Positions 1-8,683 of a stretch of DNA of 64,000 bases are shown one piece after another (the stretch's first letter is position 1; every line of letters begins with the position of its first letter). This DNA is from Bacteriovoracaceae bacterium (lineage in GTDB: Bacteria > Bdellovibrionota > Bacteriovoracia > Bacteriovoracales > Bacteriovoracaceae), in assembly GCA_947377285.1 (NCBI GenBank), contig CANCFT010000008.1:1-64000 (forward strand), given 5' to 3'. The position numbers and the translations under genes are program-made. The notes below the pieces were generated by a model. That model had not been told where the DNA came from. It made no database searches and saw only the letters and a program-made list of their open reading frames with translations.

Positions 1-62
1 AAAAAAGCAGCAGTAAAAATAAAGAGAATAACAATTGGACCAATTAAGTATTTCATTCTCAT
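1..62 (-). CDS. N-terminus of an unknown secreted or membrane protein (partial, runs off the left edge)
   Basis: Reading the minus strand from an ATG at 62 (or the in-frame ATG at 56) gives an open frame to the window edge. It encodes a charged start followed by a hydrophobic run (MRMKYLIGPIVILFIFTAAF), typical of a signal peptide or first membrane helix. An AAGG lies upstream at a rather long spacing. It would be divergent from the ketosynthase at 144. Function cannot be judged from about 20 codons, and the frame could be chance. Confidence 0.35.
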   Translation of the reverse strand, partial: MRMKYLIGPIVILFIFTAAF

Positions 63-143
63 TGAATTTAGATGCCTTCGTAAAAATTTCCAAAATAGTT
101 AGGTTCGGTGTAAAATATTATCAATTGAAATAAGTAAAGGCTA

Positions 144-1415
144 ATGTTATTTGAAAAACAAGCTGGGGATAACGTGAATAAATCTGACAATGAAAGAATT
201 GTAATAACTGGAGTTGGAATTGTTTCTCCATGTGGCAATAGCCTTATTGAGCTAAGGGAAAATATATTATCAAAAAAAACAGGAATTAAATTTTTACAAG
301 TACCACACGTTGGGAATATACCAGCAGGAGTTTGTGTTTTTGACGAGCTCAAGTTTCATACTAAGAAAATGCGATTACGAGGAACACGAGCTGGGTCCAT
401 TTCAATTTACTGCGCACATGAAGCAATAAATAATTCGAACATCGATTGGAAGTCGGTAGATAAAGAAAGAGTTGGAATTTTTCTCGGGATTGCCGAACAT
501 GGTAGTGGGGAAAATGAAAGAGAACTAGAAGATTTTTTTCTTCAAAATAATCGAAATATTTCACTTTGGTCTCATCAGCATAATTTTAAAACAGTTGCGA
601 ATTCACCAACTGGCGAAGTTTCTGTTAATTTGAAAATCACAGGTCCTCATTTTACTATCGGAGGGGCATGTGCCGCTGGAAATCTTGGTCTAATCCAGGG
701 AGTCCAACAGATCCTATTAGGAGAAGTTGATTATGCACTAGCTGGTGGAGTTTCTGAATCCACAGATGCGTTTGGATCATTTGCTTCATTTCTTTCACAA
801 GGGGCACTTGCTCAAAATATTGAAGCTGAAAAAGCTTGTAGGCCTTTAGACTTAAATCGAAATGGATTAGTTATTTCTGAGGGCGGAGGAATCTTTTTTT
901 TAGAAAAATTATCGAATGCCAAAAAAAGAAATGCTAAAATATTTGGTGAAATTGTAAGTTATCATTATAACAGTGATGCTATTGATTATTTATTACCATC
1001 TTTTGAACGTGAAATTAATTGTATGGAAAATGCAATTAGAAAAGCTGGGATCACGCCTTCGGATATAGATTTAGTTAATCTTCATGCAACCGGAACAATC
1101 GCAGGTGATATTCAAGAGGCTAAAGCAGTTCGAAAAGTTTTCGAGAATGCCCCAAATACTTTTATAAATGCCACAAAAGGTTTTTTGGGGCATGCAATGG
1201 GTGCTGCCAGTGTTATTGAAATTGCAGCTAATATTCCAAGCTTTGATGATGAAATGATTCACTGTTCGGCCAATGTTGAAGATTTAGATCCGGAATGCGA
1301 ATTAAAGAATTTTGTCTTCAAAGATCATAAAGAAAAGAAAGATATTCAATATATACTTAAAAATTCATTTGGAATGATGGGAATAAATTCAACTATAATT
1401 CTTAAAAAAATCTGA
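144..1415 (+). CDS. Beta-ketoacyl-ACP synthase (KAS II-like)
   Basis: Condensing enzyme of the thiolase fold that joins an acyl primer to malonyl-ACP. The N-terminus has the usual IVITGVGIVSP motif. The catalytic triad is intact: Cys176 in GGACAAGN, His314 in NLHATGT and His350 in FLGHAMGAAS. It is therefore an active elongating KAS rather than a chain-length-factor partner. At 423 residues it is normal for FabF-type enzymes. The ATG at 144 has AAAGG only 3 nt upstream. A GTG at 174 with GGGG 5 nt upstream is an equally good start and would give 413 residues. It faces an acyl carrier protein gene 6 bp away and lies next to MBOAT/SGNH genes. This suggests a specialised acyl product rather than bulk fatty-acid synthesis (inference). 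Confidence 0.9.
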   Translation: MLFEKQAGDNVNKSDNERIVITGVGIVSPCGNSLIELRENILSKKTGIKFLQVPHVGNIPAGVCVFDELKFHTKKMRLRGTRAGSISIYCAHEAINNSNIDWKSVDKERVGIFLGIAEHGSGENERELEDFFLQNNRNISLWSHQHNFKTVANSPTGEVSVNLKITGPHFTIGGACAAGNLGLIQGVQQILLGEVDYALAGGVSESTDAFGSFASFLSQGALAQNIEAEKACRPLDLNRNGLVISEGGGIFFLEKLSNAKKRNAKIFGEIVSYHYNSDAIDYLLPSFEREINCMENAIRKAGITPSDIDLVNLHATGTIAGDIQEAKAVRKVFENAPNTFINATKGFLGHAMGAASVIEIAANIPSFDDEMIHCSANVEDLDPECELKNFVFKDHKEKKDIQYILKNSFGMMGINSTIILKKI

Positions 1416-1421
1416 TAGAAA

Positions 1422-1652
1422 TTACTTTGGTAATAGTGCTATTCTTATGGCGTCAGCAACGTTTTCAATAGTATGAAAGTTTTTCATTTCACTAGCTTCA
1501 ATATTAATCTTATATTGTTTTCTAACTTGCATTAAAAAACCTAAAAAATCGATTGAGTCTAAGTGCTCTCTTAGCTTTGAATTTTTATTGAAATTTTCAA
1601 TATTAACATCATATGAGTCCTTCAACATAAGTATTAACTCTTCTTCAATCAT
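1422..1652 (-). CDS. Acyl carrier protein
   Basis: A 76-residue acidic helical protein of normal ACP length. The phosphopantetheine attachment motif is D32-S33-I34-D35, so Ser33 is the expected carrier site. It is the last gene of a minus-strand operon. Its ATG overlaps the end of the SGNH gene by 4 bp, which implies translational coupling. The order MBOAT-SGNH-carrier matches DltB-DltD-DltC, so it may work like DltC and hand an acyl group to the MBOAT protein. It could equally carry the chain made by the convergent ketosynthase at 144-1415. The ACP identity is secure; the partner is inferred. Confidence 0.88.
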   Translation of the reverse strand: MIEEELILMLKDSYDVNIENFNKNSKLREHLDSIDFLGFLMQVRKQYKINIEASEMKNFHTIENVADAIRIALLPK

Positions 1653-2662
1653 AAAATGCTTCCTTTTAATTTGGTTTCGATATCTTTTTTTATCATCAAT
1701 GAAAAATTTTTACCACCAACAGGTGAGAAGTGAATATAGTCGTAAAAGTTTTCAAGGTCGCTGCCAGGCATTTTTCGATGATCCCAATTGTAATAATCTA
1801 GGAAAAAACAATTTTTAACACTAGCTTCGCATTCTATTTTAGCATGAGAAATAAAGTTTTGAATTTTAGTATCAGGACCAAATGAATCGATAAACTTCTG
1901 TAAGGCATCCATATGAGGTGGAAGAATAATAAATATTTTTGCTCCAGTTTGACTCAAGATCTTTAGTTCGTCTTTGAAGCCTTTAAAAAGGACACCTTCC
2001 AGGACAAAATCCTTAAAATAAGGTTCATAGTTTTTAAACATGGCCTTTCTTTCATCAAGTGAATTTGGCTTACCATTTTGAGTTCTCAGTGGAATAAAGC
2101 CTTTGTGATTTGATTTTTCAAGTTCTGGGTAAGGTGAATCTGAAAAGTATGGACAAGAAGTGAATGCACACTGATATGAGGTAAATAAGTTTTTAAAGAA
2201 ATCTTTTCTCCATCGCTTAATCAAATAATTCACACCCTCTGAAAAGAAACCATCAATTTGACCTATAAAATGTTCTTTATTAATAACTTCATCGTTTAGA
2301 CTCAAAACACTAATGTTAATAATCAAAATATTATTTTGATCTATTTTGTTTTTACTATATTTAAATAATGCTTTTCTAAATCCCTGAATCCCGCCCGCAG
2401 GAGTTGCAATATTGACCCCTGAATACTTAGCCGATAAGAGTTTTGGATCAATTCCACTTTCGGCAATTGAATCCCCTCCAATGATAATCTTAGAATTTGG
2501 ATAAAGTGAAAAAAGAACTTGTGCTTTATTTCGCAAAGATCGGTACGCAACAGTATAATCTCTTAGGTAGATAAAAAGCAGGCTATTTATCAGAATAAAA
2601 ATACTAATGAGTATTGCAAGCTTACTCATGATTTTTTTAAATTCAGAATTTAAAGTAAACAT
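1649..2662 (-). CDS. Membrane-anchored SGNH-type protein (DltD/AlgJ-like)
   Basis: A 337-residue protein with one N-terminal transmembrane segment (about residues 13-32) and a periplasmic domain. The block I motif GGDS places the nucleophile at Ser65. The C-terminal D308-Y-I-H311 followed by FSPVGG fits the Asp-x-x-His of SGNH esterases and acyltransferases. It overlaps the MBOAT gene by 20 bp and the ACP gene by 4 bp, so the three are co-transcribed. In known MBOAT/SGNH pairs (DltB/DltD, AlgI/AlgJ/AlgX, PatA/PatB) the SGNH partner moves the acyl group onto its final acceptor or assists in this. It is shorter than typical DltD. The acceptor is unknown. Confidence 0.75.
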   Translation of the reverse strand: MFTLNSEFKKIMSKLAILISIFILINSLLFIYLRDYTVAYRSLRNKAQVLFSLYPNSKIIIGGDSIAESGIDPKLLSAKYSGVNIATPAGGIQGFRKALFKYSKNKIDQNNILIINISVLSLNDEVINKEHFIGQIDGFFSEGVNYLIKRWRKDFFKNLFTSYQCAFTSCPYFSDSPYPELEKSNHKGFIPLRTQNGKPNSLDERKAMFKNYEPYFKDFVLEGVLFKGFKDELKILSQTGAKIFIILPPHMDALQKFIDSFGPDTKIQNFISHAKIECEASVKNCFFLDYYNWDHRKMPGSDLENFYDYIHFSPVGGKNFSLMIKKDIETKLKGSIL

Positions 2663-4040
2663 AAGGTCTCGCTTTTGAGTATGAAAATAAGATAAGTATT
2701 AACATCATTAAGGTATAAATAGTCCAACGAAGGGGCGGGGTTAAGCGTGTATAAAAATTCCAGAAATTAATTTTAAAAAATAAAATTTCTCCCAACATTA
2801 CAAGCGGAACCGCAACACCAAGGATTATTTGGTCATATAAGGGTATAAGGTTTATAATTGGACGCAAATGAAATGTTTGGAATGAAAATATTTTCAAAAA
2901 AACAGTACTAGCGATTGAGATATTATCATAGGAAAGAAAAAAACCACTAATAACAAAAAGATGAAAAGTACCAATGATTTTAAAAGGAATTAAAAATTTA
3001 TTTTTTGATCTCTTGGCAAACTTTCTGTAAATCATATTTAGAATGACGAATAATCCATTTATCATTCCCCAAATCACAAATGTTAAACCAATGCCGTGCC
3101 ATGCTCCCGCAAAAATAAAAACCGCAAAAGTGGCAATCATCATATTAAAAAATGTAAACTCTAGTTCTATAATGGGCATAAAAACATAATCATGGAGCCA
3201 TGTCATAAGAGAAATATGCCAACGTCTCCAAAAATCAATTGGTGAAGTTGCCAAAAATGGTGAATTAAAATTTCTCGTTAATTGAATTCCCATCATTAAG
3301 GCTACTCCCAGGGCTATTTCGCTATAGGCAGAAAAATCGAAGTAATACTGAAAGACAACGGGATATCCACTGAAGATAACTGCATATGATGTGTTGGTTT
3401 GCCAACCTTTCAACGTGATTTCAGCTACAGCGGCTAATCTGTCTGCAATAACTAATTTTTTAATGAGTCCAAATCCAAAAATCAAAGCGCCTCGTCTGAA
3501 ATTTTCATAATTCAAAAGTTGGGGTTCTTTTAATTGTGGCAATAAGTTTTTCGCACGCTCAATAGGGCCGGCCATAAGTTGTGGAAAAAAAGAATGATAG
3601 AGCGAAAAAGTAAAAAAGTTTTTTTCGGTAACTAAATCTTTGCGATATATATCGACGATATAAGACACGGCTTGAAAAGTGTAGAACGAAAGTCCAAGCG
3701 GTAAAGAAAAGGAATGATAGGGTAATTCGGGGAAAAGAGTTTTAAAAAATGGAAAAAATGGATCATATGCTTTGAAAAAAAAGAGCAAACCAAAGTTCAG
3801 AAAAAGACCCATTATTAAGTAAGTTTTTTTAAATTTAGCTTTAGGAATTCTCAAGCCTATTAAGTATGTCACCAGCGTAGAGAATATAAGATAAACAGCA
3901 TTAATAGGAGCATTCCACATATAAAAAACATAACTAACAATCATTAAAAATAGTATTCGCAATTGATTGTTGGATATAGAAAAATGCCCGGCCAAAATGA
4001 AAGGAAAAAAGAGAAAAAAATCTAGAGAATGAAATAACAT
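2643..4040 (-). CDS. MBOAT-family membrane O-acyltransferase (AlgI/DltB-like)
   Basis: A 465-residue polytopic inner-membrane protein with about ten hydrophobic segments, the usual size for AlgI/DltB. Family hallmarks are DFWRRWHISLMTW around His275 and FAGAWHGIGLTFVIWG around His315, the second being the conserved MBOAT histidine. These enzymes pass an acyl group across the inner membrane to an extracytoplasmic acceptor. It is the first gene of the operon, followed by the SGNH protein and the ACP, the arrangement of dltB-dltD-dltC. No DltA-type adenylating enzyme lies in the window. The 102-bp gap to the divergent gene at 4143 probably holds both promoters. Confidence 0.9.
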   Translation of the reverse strand: MLFHSLDFFLFFPFILAGHFSISNNQLRILFLMIVSYVFYMWNAPINAVYLIFSTLVTYLIGLRIPKAKFKKTYLIMGLFLNFGLLFFFKAYDPFFPFFKTLFPELPYHSFSLPLGLSFYTFQAVSYIVDIYRKDLVTEKNFFTFSLYHSFFPQLMAGPIERAKNLLPQLKEPQLLNYENFRRGALIFGFGLIKKLVIADRLAAVAEITLKGWQTNTSYAVIFSGYPVVFQYYFDFSAYSEIALGVALMMGIQLTRNFNSPFLATSPIDFWRRWHISLMTWLHDYVFMPIIELEFTFFNMMIATFAVFIFAGAWHGIGLTFVIWGMINGLFVILNMIYRKFAKRSKNKFLIPFKIIGTFHLFVISGFFLSYDNISIASTVFLKIFSFQTFHLRPIINLIPLYDQIILGVAVPLVMLGEILFFKINFWNFYTRLTPPLRWTIYTLMMLILILFSYSKARPYVYFKF

Positions 4041-4142
4041 TTATAAATTTTAGAAGGTATAAGTTTAAAAAACAAGGCTTCTTTACTCAGGTTATAAACA
4101 ATGATAAATTTTTATTAAATAGTTTAAGTTATTTGAGGCCGT

Positions 4143-5969
4143 ATGAACATTTCAGAGCATTACGATATTGTATTTTTGGGTGGGCGATTTTCGGGTGGTC
4201 TCTGTGCTCGGTTCATGAAACTCAATTTTAAAGATAAAAAAATATTAATACTCGAAAAAAATGAAAAACTAAACTGGTGCCCAGGAGAATCGACGGTAGG
4301 TGTAGCAGGGTTGTTTTTAGTTCGTGAGCTCGGTCTTTCCACTTATTGTTATTTAAATCATCTTCCCAAAAATGGATTTCGATTTCTTTTTAATGATTCT
4401 AAGAAACTTTTTTCAGTTGAATCTTGCTCAGAAATTGGTGGAAAAATGCTACCAGTAATTCCTACTTTTCAAATTGACCGGGCCCGTTTTGATATGGATT
4501 TATGGGAACTCAATCGTGAAATTGGAATAGATGTATGCGTTGGTGTTGATATCTGTAACATAGTGATTAATCCTAAAGGAAATCATCAAATAACTTTTTC
4601 AAAAAATGGAAAAAATTATGATGTAAGTTGCGAATGGCTTGTGAATTCTGCAGGTCGAGCGTCATCCATCGAAAAATATTTTCAAGACTTAAATCCCGTT
4701 ATCAGTGAAGGTGAGCAAATGACTTCTTCGGCCTGGGGCCGATTTTCAAATGTTGCTGATATAGATTTACTGGGCAATGAACAATGGCGTGAAAAGGCAG
4801 GTTTTTCTAGCAGATACTTGTCGACGACTCATTTCATGAAAGAAGGTTCGTGGACATGGCATATTCCTATTGACCGAGGTGTAGTTAGTTTTGGTATTGT
4901 CTACGATAAACGAGTTATAACTGATGATACAAAATCACGAGAGGGATTTTTAAAATTAATCAAGAAAAATCCATTTGTTAATAAGCTTCTAGAAAATGCT
5001 GAACTTCTCGATTTTCAAGAGAACTCCCAATTAGATTTTAAAAGACAATACTTCGCACTTCCTGAAAAGGTGATTTTTATTGGTGAAGGTTTTGGTTTTA
5101 TTGATCCACTTTACTCCCAAGGAAGTGATATCATATCTCGCCAATGCTACATGCTGAAACACCTTATAGAATCAGGGGATCAGTATGAGCCAAAACGCCA
5201 AGTTATTAATCAATTTATAAACAATGAATATGAATACATTCATTTGTTATATAAAAATCAATACAGTGGTTTTGGTAGCTTTAAAGTCTACAATATAAAA
5301 TCAAAATGGGATTTTTTTAGTTATACAAATAGATTGGTTTGGCTTTTTTATTCTAAAAAATATGCTAATTTTGATTGGCTAGAGCACGAACTTGAAAATC
5401 ATTTTCTTACGATGAGATTAACGAAATCTATCCAAAATGGATTTATCGAATTATCAAAACACCTTAAGTCACATGATGATTTTGAGACAATGAATACTAA
5501 TCAATATAGTTCTAAGCATGTTCGATTTGTTTTTGAAGAACTTATACTCGCTTCAAAGTATAATGATCGGTTTGCTCGCCAAAACCATTTTTCTATTTGT
5601 AAGCTTTCTATTTGTGAATTAATTCAAGAGCGCTTCCAGGTTAAAAATTTAGTTAATAATAAACTTTTTCAAGAGTTAATTACATTTACAGCTATTTTAG
5701 AATTTCAACTTTCTGAGAAATGGCTTTTGGAATTCCTTGAATCTGTAACTCTTAACTTAAAAAATAAAATCGGAAAAGATTGTGAGGATCTTTCAATTGA
5801 ATTGAATGATCTCCAACTTGGAAACTTTTTTCGAAGTCATTATTCTGAAAAAGTGAATTCTGAAATAAACCATCTGCTGTTTGAGCAAAAGTATAATCAC
5901 GCGCAGCTTCAATTTGATCATTTAGACGAAGCTATAAAGGACTATCAGCCGCCGTCTATGTCACTCTAA
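4143..5969 (+). CDS. Flavin-dependent halogenase-like FAD oxidoreductase
   Basis: A 608-residue protein of the tryptophan-halogenase/FAD monooxygenase superfamily. The N-terminal Rossmann motif is GGRFSG at residues 13-18, with Arg15 where GxGxxG normally has its middle glycine. A GEST motif at 48-51 corresponds to the VGEA/ST element of halogenases. W237-T-W-H-I-P242 matches the WxWxIP halogenase signature. The motif GEGFGFIDPLYSQGSD near residue 313 is the distal FAD-binding block. The last 200 or so residues match nothing I recognise. GAGG lies 4 nt before the ATG. Many relatives, such as those in flexirubin and aryl-polyene clusters, are tailoring oxidases rather than halogenases, so true halogenation is not claimed. 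It is divergent from the MBOAT operon. Confidence 0.75.
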   Translation: MNISEHYDIVFLGGRFSGGLCARFMKLNFKDKKILILEKNEKLNWCPGESTVGVAGLFLVRELGLSTYCYLNHLPKNGFRFLFNDSKKLFSVESCSEIGGKMLPVIPTFQIDRARFDMDLWELNREIGIDVCVGVDICNIVINPKGNHQITFSKNGKNYDVSCEWLVNSAGRASSIEKYFQDLNPVISEGEQMTSSAWGRFSNVADIDLLGNEQWREKAGFSSRYLSTTHFMKEGSWTWHIPIDRGVVSFGIVYDKRVITDDTKSREGFLKLIKKNPFVNKLLENAELLDFQENSQLDFKRQYFALPEKVIFIGEGFGFIDPLYSQGSDIISRQCYMLKHLIESGDQYEPKRQVINQFINNEYEYIHLLYKNQYSGFGSFKVYNIKSKWDFFSYTNRLVWLFYSKKYANFDWLEHELENHFLTMRLTKSIQNGFIELSKHLKSHDDFETMNTNQYSSKHVRFVFEELILASKYNDRFARQNHFSICKLSICELIQERFQVKNLVNNKLFQELITFTAILEFQLSEKWLLEFLESVTLNLKNKIGKDCEDLSIELNDLQLGNFFRSHYSEKVNSEINHLLFEQKYNHAQLQFDHLDEAIKDYQPPSMSL

Positions 5970-5981
5970 GTTAATGTAATT

Positions 5982-6010
5982 ACAGGTGCCTGTGCCAGGG
6001 TGTTTTTTTT
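5982..6010 (+). terminator. Possible intrinsic terminator after the FAD oxidoreductase gene
   Basis: Two small overlapping stems (ACAGG-TG-CCTGT at 5982-5993 and CCTG-TGC-CAGG at 5989-5999) are followed by eight Ts at 6003-6010. The stems are short, so this is tentative. It would insulate the chaperone operon from the upstream gene. Confidence 0.4.
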
Positions 6011-6035
6011 CTTAAAAATAATTGCATCTCCAGTA

Positions 6036-6064
6036 TTGACTCTTATCCATCTATTCCCATCTTT
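6036..6064 (+). promoter_or_regulatory. Possible sigma-32-type heat-shock promoter upstream of grpE
   Basis: TTGACT at 6036-6041, then 14 nt, then CCCATCTTT at 6056-6064. This resembles the heat-shock sigma-factor pattern (TTGAA, 13-15 nt, CCCCATNT). No CIRCE inverted repeat (HrcA site) is visible here. It is placed correctly for the grpE-dnaK transcript. Confidence 0.3.
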
Positions 6065-6100
6065 CGAAACGAATCGATCTAACCAAGTAAAGGAATGACC

Positions 6101-6634
6101 ATGACTGAACAAACTGACCAGGAAGAAGTATTAAACGTAGACGGCGAAGTCAAAGATGTTATTGAAGATGAAATTAAGCACCATGAGACGCTAAAAGAAG
6201 GCAATAACGATTTTAAAGCTAAGTACTACTACCTAGCTGCTGAAGTTGAAAATATGAGAAAACGCTTTGAGCGCGAAAAAGAAAGTCTGTTAAAGTTTGG
6301 TAATGAAAAAGTCTTGTCTTCACTTCTGACTGTTGTTGATAACTTCGATTTAACAGTTAGTGCAATTAAAAATGACAATGACGATAAGGTACAAAATATT
6401 GTTAAGGGAATCGATATGATTCGCAATCAATTTTTGGATATATTAAAACAGAATGGATTAACTCAGGTTGAAACTGTTGGTAAAATGTTTGATCCAAATT
6501 TTCATGAAGCTGTGGCCCAAGCACCAGCTCCAGGAAAACCTGATCAAGAAATTATTACTGAATACCAAAGAGGGTATCTGTTAAACGGTCGCTTACTTAG
6601 AGCGCCAAAAGTAGTAGTAGCAAATAACGCATAA
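6101..6634 (+). CDS. grpE: GrpE, DnaK nucleotide-exchange factor
   Basis: Cochaperone that releases ADP from DnaK. The acidic N-terminus leads into a long coiled coil ([20 protein letters not shown]), then the GrpE C-terminal beta domain with the family motif [10 protein letters not shown] and the terminal [13 protein letters not shown] chose the ATG at 6101 because AAAGGA (6089-6094) is 6 nt before it. The earlier in-frame ATG at 6095 touches that Shine-Dalgarno sequence. The protein is then 177 residues. It lies 34 bp upstream of dnaK, in the standard order. Confidence 0.97.
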   Translation: MTEQTDQEEVLNVDGEVKDVIEDEIKHHETLKEGNNDFKAKYYYLAAEVENMRKRFEREKESLLKFGNEKVLSSLLTVVDNFDLTVSAIKNDNDDKVQNIVKGIDMIRNQFLDILKQNGLTQVETVGKMFDPNFHEAVAQAPAPGKPDQEIITEYQRGYLLNGRLLRAPKVVVANNA

Positions 6635-6668
6635 AAATAGTTTTAGAATTCATATTAAGGAGAATTAT

Positions 6669-8594
6669 ATGGGAAAAATTATCGGTATCGACTTAGGAAC
6701 AACAAACTCATGTGTTGCTGTTTTGGAAAACGGAACTTACAAAGTAATCGCAAACGCTGAAGGACATAACACAACTCCATCTATTGTTGGTTTCGCTAAC
6801 AATGGTGAAATTCTTGTTGGTCAAGTTGCGAAAAGACAATCTGTTACAAATCCAAAGAAAACTCTTTTTGGTATTAAAAGATTGATCGGTAGAAAAGCTG
6901 ATGCTCCAGAAGTAAGAAAGTTTAAAGAAGTTGCACCTTTCGAAATTATCGCAAATAAAAATGGCGATGCTTGGGTAAAAGTAGACTCAAAAGAAATGTC
7001 ACCACAAGAAGTTTCAGCAAGAATTTTAGAAAAACTAAAAAAAGCTGCTGAAGATTATTTAGGGCAACCAGTAACAGAAGCTGTTATTACAGTTCCAGCT
7101 TACTTCAACGATGCTCAAAGACAGGCTACAAAAGATGCAGGTCGTATCGCTGGCCTTGATGTAAAAAGAATTATCAACGAGCCAACTGCAGCAGCTCTAG
7201 CTTACGGATTAGATTCTAAGAAAGACCAAAACATTGCAGTTTTTGACTTAGGTGGTGGGACTTTCGATATTTCAATTCTTGAAATTACATCTGATGGTGT
7301 CTTCGAAGTAAAAGCAACTAACGGTGATACATTCTTAGGTGGAGAAGACTTCGACTACAGAATCATTAACTATCTTGCAGAAGAATTTAAAAAAGAAACT
7401 GGAATTGAATTGAAAAACGATACAATGGCACTTCAAAGATTAAAAGAAGCTGCTGAAAAAGCAAAACATGAGCTTTCTAACGTAAGCCAAACTGAAGTTA
7501 ATCTTCCGTTCATTACTGCAGATGCAACTGGACCAAAACACTTAAACGTAAACATTACTAGAGCAAAATTCGAACAATTAATTGGTGACCTAATCGAAAA
7601 ACTAATTGTTCCATGTACAACATGTATTAAAGATTCTGGATTATCTCTAAAAGATATTCATGAAGTTGTGCTAGTTGGTGGTTCAATTAGAATTCCATTG
7701 GTTCAACAAAAAGTTAAAGAAATTTTTGGAAAAGAGCCATCTAAAGGTGTTAACCCAGATGAAGTTGTAGCTGCTGGTGCCGCGATTCAAGGTGGGGTAT
7801 TATCAGGAGACGTTAAAGATGTTCTACTTCTTGATGTCACTCCATTATCATTAGGGATTGAAACTCTTGGTGGTGTATCTACAAAAATCATCGAGAAAAA
7901 TACAACTATTCCAACTAAAAAATCTCAAGTGTTCTCAACTGCTCAAGACAACCAACCAGCAGTTTCGATTCACGTACTTCAAGGGGAAAGAGAATTTGCT
8001 AAAGACAACAAAACTTTAGGTAAATTCGATCTTTCAGGAATTGCTCCAGCTCCACGTGGTGTTCCACAAGTTGAAGTTACTTTCGACATTGATGCTAACG
8101 GGATCGTTCATGTTTCAGCGACTGATAAAGCAACTGGTAAATCTCAGGAAATCAAAATTACTGGGGGATCTGGTTTAACAGAAGAAGAAATCAAGAGAAT
8201 GGTTCAAGATGCTGAGTTAAACAGAACTGCAGATCAAGAAAGACGTCAAATTGTAGATACTAAAAATAATCTTGATGGATTAATCTTTGCTACTGAAAAA
8301 ATGATTAAAGATGGTGAAGGAAAAATTTCTGGCCAATCTAAAGCAGAACTTGAATCAGCAGTAGCAGAAGCAAAAACCAAATTGAATATCGAAAACCTTG
8401 ATGAGTTAAAAGCTGCAGTTGAAAGACTACAAAATGTTTCACATAAAGTTGCTACCGAAATGTATCAAGCTGGTGGAGCCCCAGGAGCTGAACAAGCTCA
8501 CGCTGGTGGTGCTCACGGTGAAGCCCAAAGTGGAACAGAAGCTGGATCGAAAAAAGATGACGATGTAGTTGATGCTGATTATAAAGAAGTATAA
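6669..8594 (+). CDS. dnaK: Chaperone protein DnaK (Hsp70)
   Basis: ATP-driven chaperone, 641 residues, full length. The ATPase domain opens with [15 protein letters not shown], with the phosphate loop [13 protein letters not shown] and later [10 protein letters not shown]. The substrate-binding domain and helical lid follow, and the tail is Gly/Ala-rich and ends in an acidic [12 protein letters not shown], typical of bacterial DnaK. AAGGAG lies 7 nt before the ATG. A strong terminator follows the stop codon, so most transcripts are probably grpE-dnaK only. Confidence 0.99.
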   Translation: MGKIIGIDLGTTNSCVAVLENGTYKVIANAEGHNTTPSIVGFANNGEILVGQVAKRQSVTNPKKTLFGIKRLIGRKADAPEVRKFKEVAPFEIIANKNGDAWVKVDSKEMSPQEVSARILEKLKKAAEDYLGQPVTEAVITVPAYFNDAQRQATKDAGRIAGLDVKRIINEPTAAALAYGLDSKKDQNIAVFDLGGGTFDISILEITSDGVFEVKATNGDTFLGGEDFDYRIINYLAEEFKKETGIELKNDTMALQRLKEAAEKAKHELSNVSQTEVNLPFITADATGPKHLNVNITRAKFEQLIGDLIEKLIVPCTTCIKDSGLSLKDIHEVVLVGGSIRIPLVQQKVKEIFGKEPSKGVNPDEVVAAGAAIQGGVLSGDVKDVLLLDVTPLSLGIETLGGVSTKIIEKNTTIPTKKSQVFSTAQDNQPAVSIHVLQGEREFAKDNKTLGKFDLSGIAPAPRGVPQVEVTFDIDANGIVHVSATDKATGKSQEIKITGGSGLTEEEIKRMVQDAELNRTADQERRQIVDTKNNLDGLIFATEKMIKDGEGKISGQSKAELESAVAEAKTKLNIENLDELKAAVERLQNVSHKVATEMYQAGGAPGAEQAHAGGAHGEAQSGTEAGSKKDDDVVDADYKEV

Positions 8595-8626
8595 GAATTA
8601 ATTTAACCAATTCATGACTAATTTAA

Positions 8627-8652
8627 AGTCTCTCCTTGTGGGAGACTTTTTT
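8627..8652 (+). terminator. Intrinsic terminator between dnaK and dnaJ
   Basis: AGTCTCTC pairs with GGGAGACT (8 bp including one T-G wobble) around a CTTGT loop, followed by six Ts at 8647-8652. The hairpin lies between dnaK and dnaJ, so dnaJ depends on read-through or on a promoter within about 30 bp. Confidence 0.85.
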
Positions 8653-8683
8653 ATAGAACAAATTTAAGACGGATTTTTTATTT

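Noticed and set aside
5970-6100. CIRCE (HrcA) operator upstream of grpE-dnaK
   Set aside because: No TTAGCACTC-N9-GAGTGCTAA-like inverted repeat is visible.
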